From the NCBI GenBank assembly GCA_009923375.1, contig RFTO01000003.1, forward strand, positions 25,545-30,810: 5,266 nt of DNA, written 5' to 3'. The translations under genes were made by a program, and so were the position numbers. Source of the stretch: Actinomycetota bacterium. GTDB lineage: Bacteria; Actinomycetota; Actinomycetes; S36-B12; UBA5976. The notes below the pieces were generated by a model. That model did no database searches. It saw only the letters and a program-made list of their open reading frames with translations, and was not told the DNA's origin. Below, piece by piece: positions 5,218-5,266 of the stretch; the stretch's first letter is position 1, and each line of letters begins with the position of its first letter.

Positions 5218-5266
5218 ATGACGAAATCAGCCCATACTGCCCACTGCCAAGCCTGCGGTCGCATTC
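5218..5266 (+). CDS. Small CxxC-motif protein, N-terminus only (runs off right edge)
   Basis: ATG 5218 follows AAGGA (5205-5209) at 8 nt and opens a frame that stays open to the edge, giving 16 codons: MTKSAHTAHCQACGRI. The CQACG at residues 10-14 looks like half of a zinc-binding site. Too little is present to name the family. It follows the helicase with about 100 nt of structured leader and is in the -1 frame relative to it, with no stop between the A8 run at 5092 and this ATG. Confidence 0.55.
   Translation, partial: MTKSAHTAHCQACGRI

Overview
The window reads as part of the early or replication region of a temperate phage or prophage. Base composition is high-GC (about 60 % by eye), and the protein mix and sequence style point to an alphaproteobacterial host, possibly a sphingomonad. 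The host is an inference from style, not a database match. There are no rRNA, tRNA, CRISPR or insertion-sequence signals, and the genes are tightly packed.

Layout, left to right. (1) Positions 1-595, minus strand: the N-terminal 198 codons of a RecA-like AAA ATPase of the phage Sak4 type, running off the left edge. (2) Positions 596-734: a compact divergent control region. A leftward promoter with a perfect TTGACA -35 box and a rightward promoter overlap each other inside an inverted repeat, and an 11-bp direct repeat lies there two helical turns apart. (3) Positions 735-920: a small Cro/XRE-type HTH protein, probably the regulator of that region. (4) Positions 917-3058: a large TOPRIM plus RepA-like helicase protein whose start overlaps the HTH stop as ATGA. 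Its last ~60 residues look out of frame. (5) Positions 2957-3125: ten copies of TGTTCG/CGAACA, including four exact CTGTTCGGATT 11-mers in both orientations and a long imperfect hairpin; a candidate replication origin or initiator-binding array. (6) Positions 3168-3527: a RusA-family Holliday-junction resolvase. (7) Positions 3611-5116: a complete superfamily 1A (UvrD/Rep-like) helicase with a dyad-rich leader. (8) Positions 5117-5217: an intergenic stretch packed with overlapping dyads. (9) Position 5218 to the right edge: the start of a small protein with a CxxC motif.

Together the genes make a replication-recombination module: the TOPRIM/RepA-like protein is the likely initiator helicase or primase, the SF1 helicase unwinds, the Sak4-like ATPase handles single-strand recombination, RusA resolves junctions, and the HTH protein sets the balance of the divergent promoters.

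Three things stand out beyond the gene list. First, the composition: by a line-by-line hand scan the plus strand contains no CTC trinucleotide at all, GAG occurs only eight times, and GANTC (the CcrM/HinfI site) is absent while GATC occurs about 51 times. Second, the CTGTTCGGATT array. Third, two possible frameshift points: one near 2880 (lesion, error or recoding) and an in-phase A AAA AAA slippery run at 5092-5098, from which the -1 frame stays open straight into the next gene.
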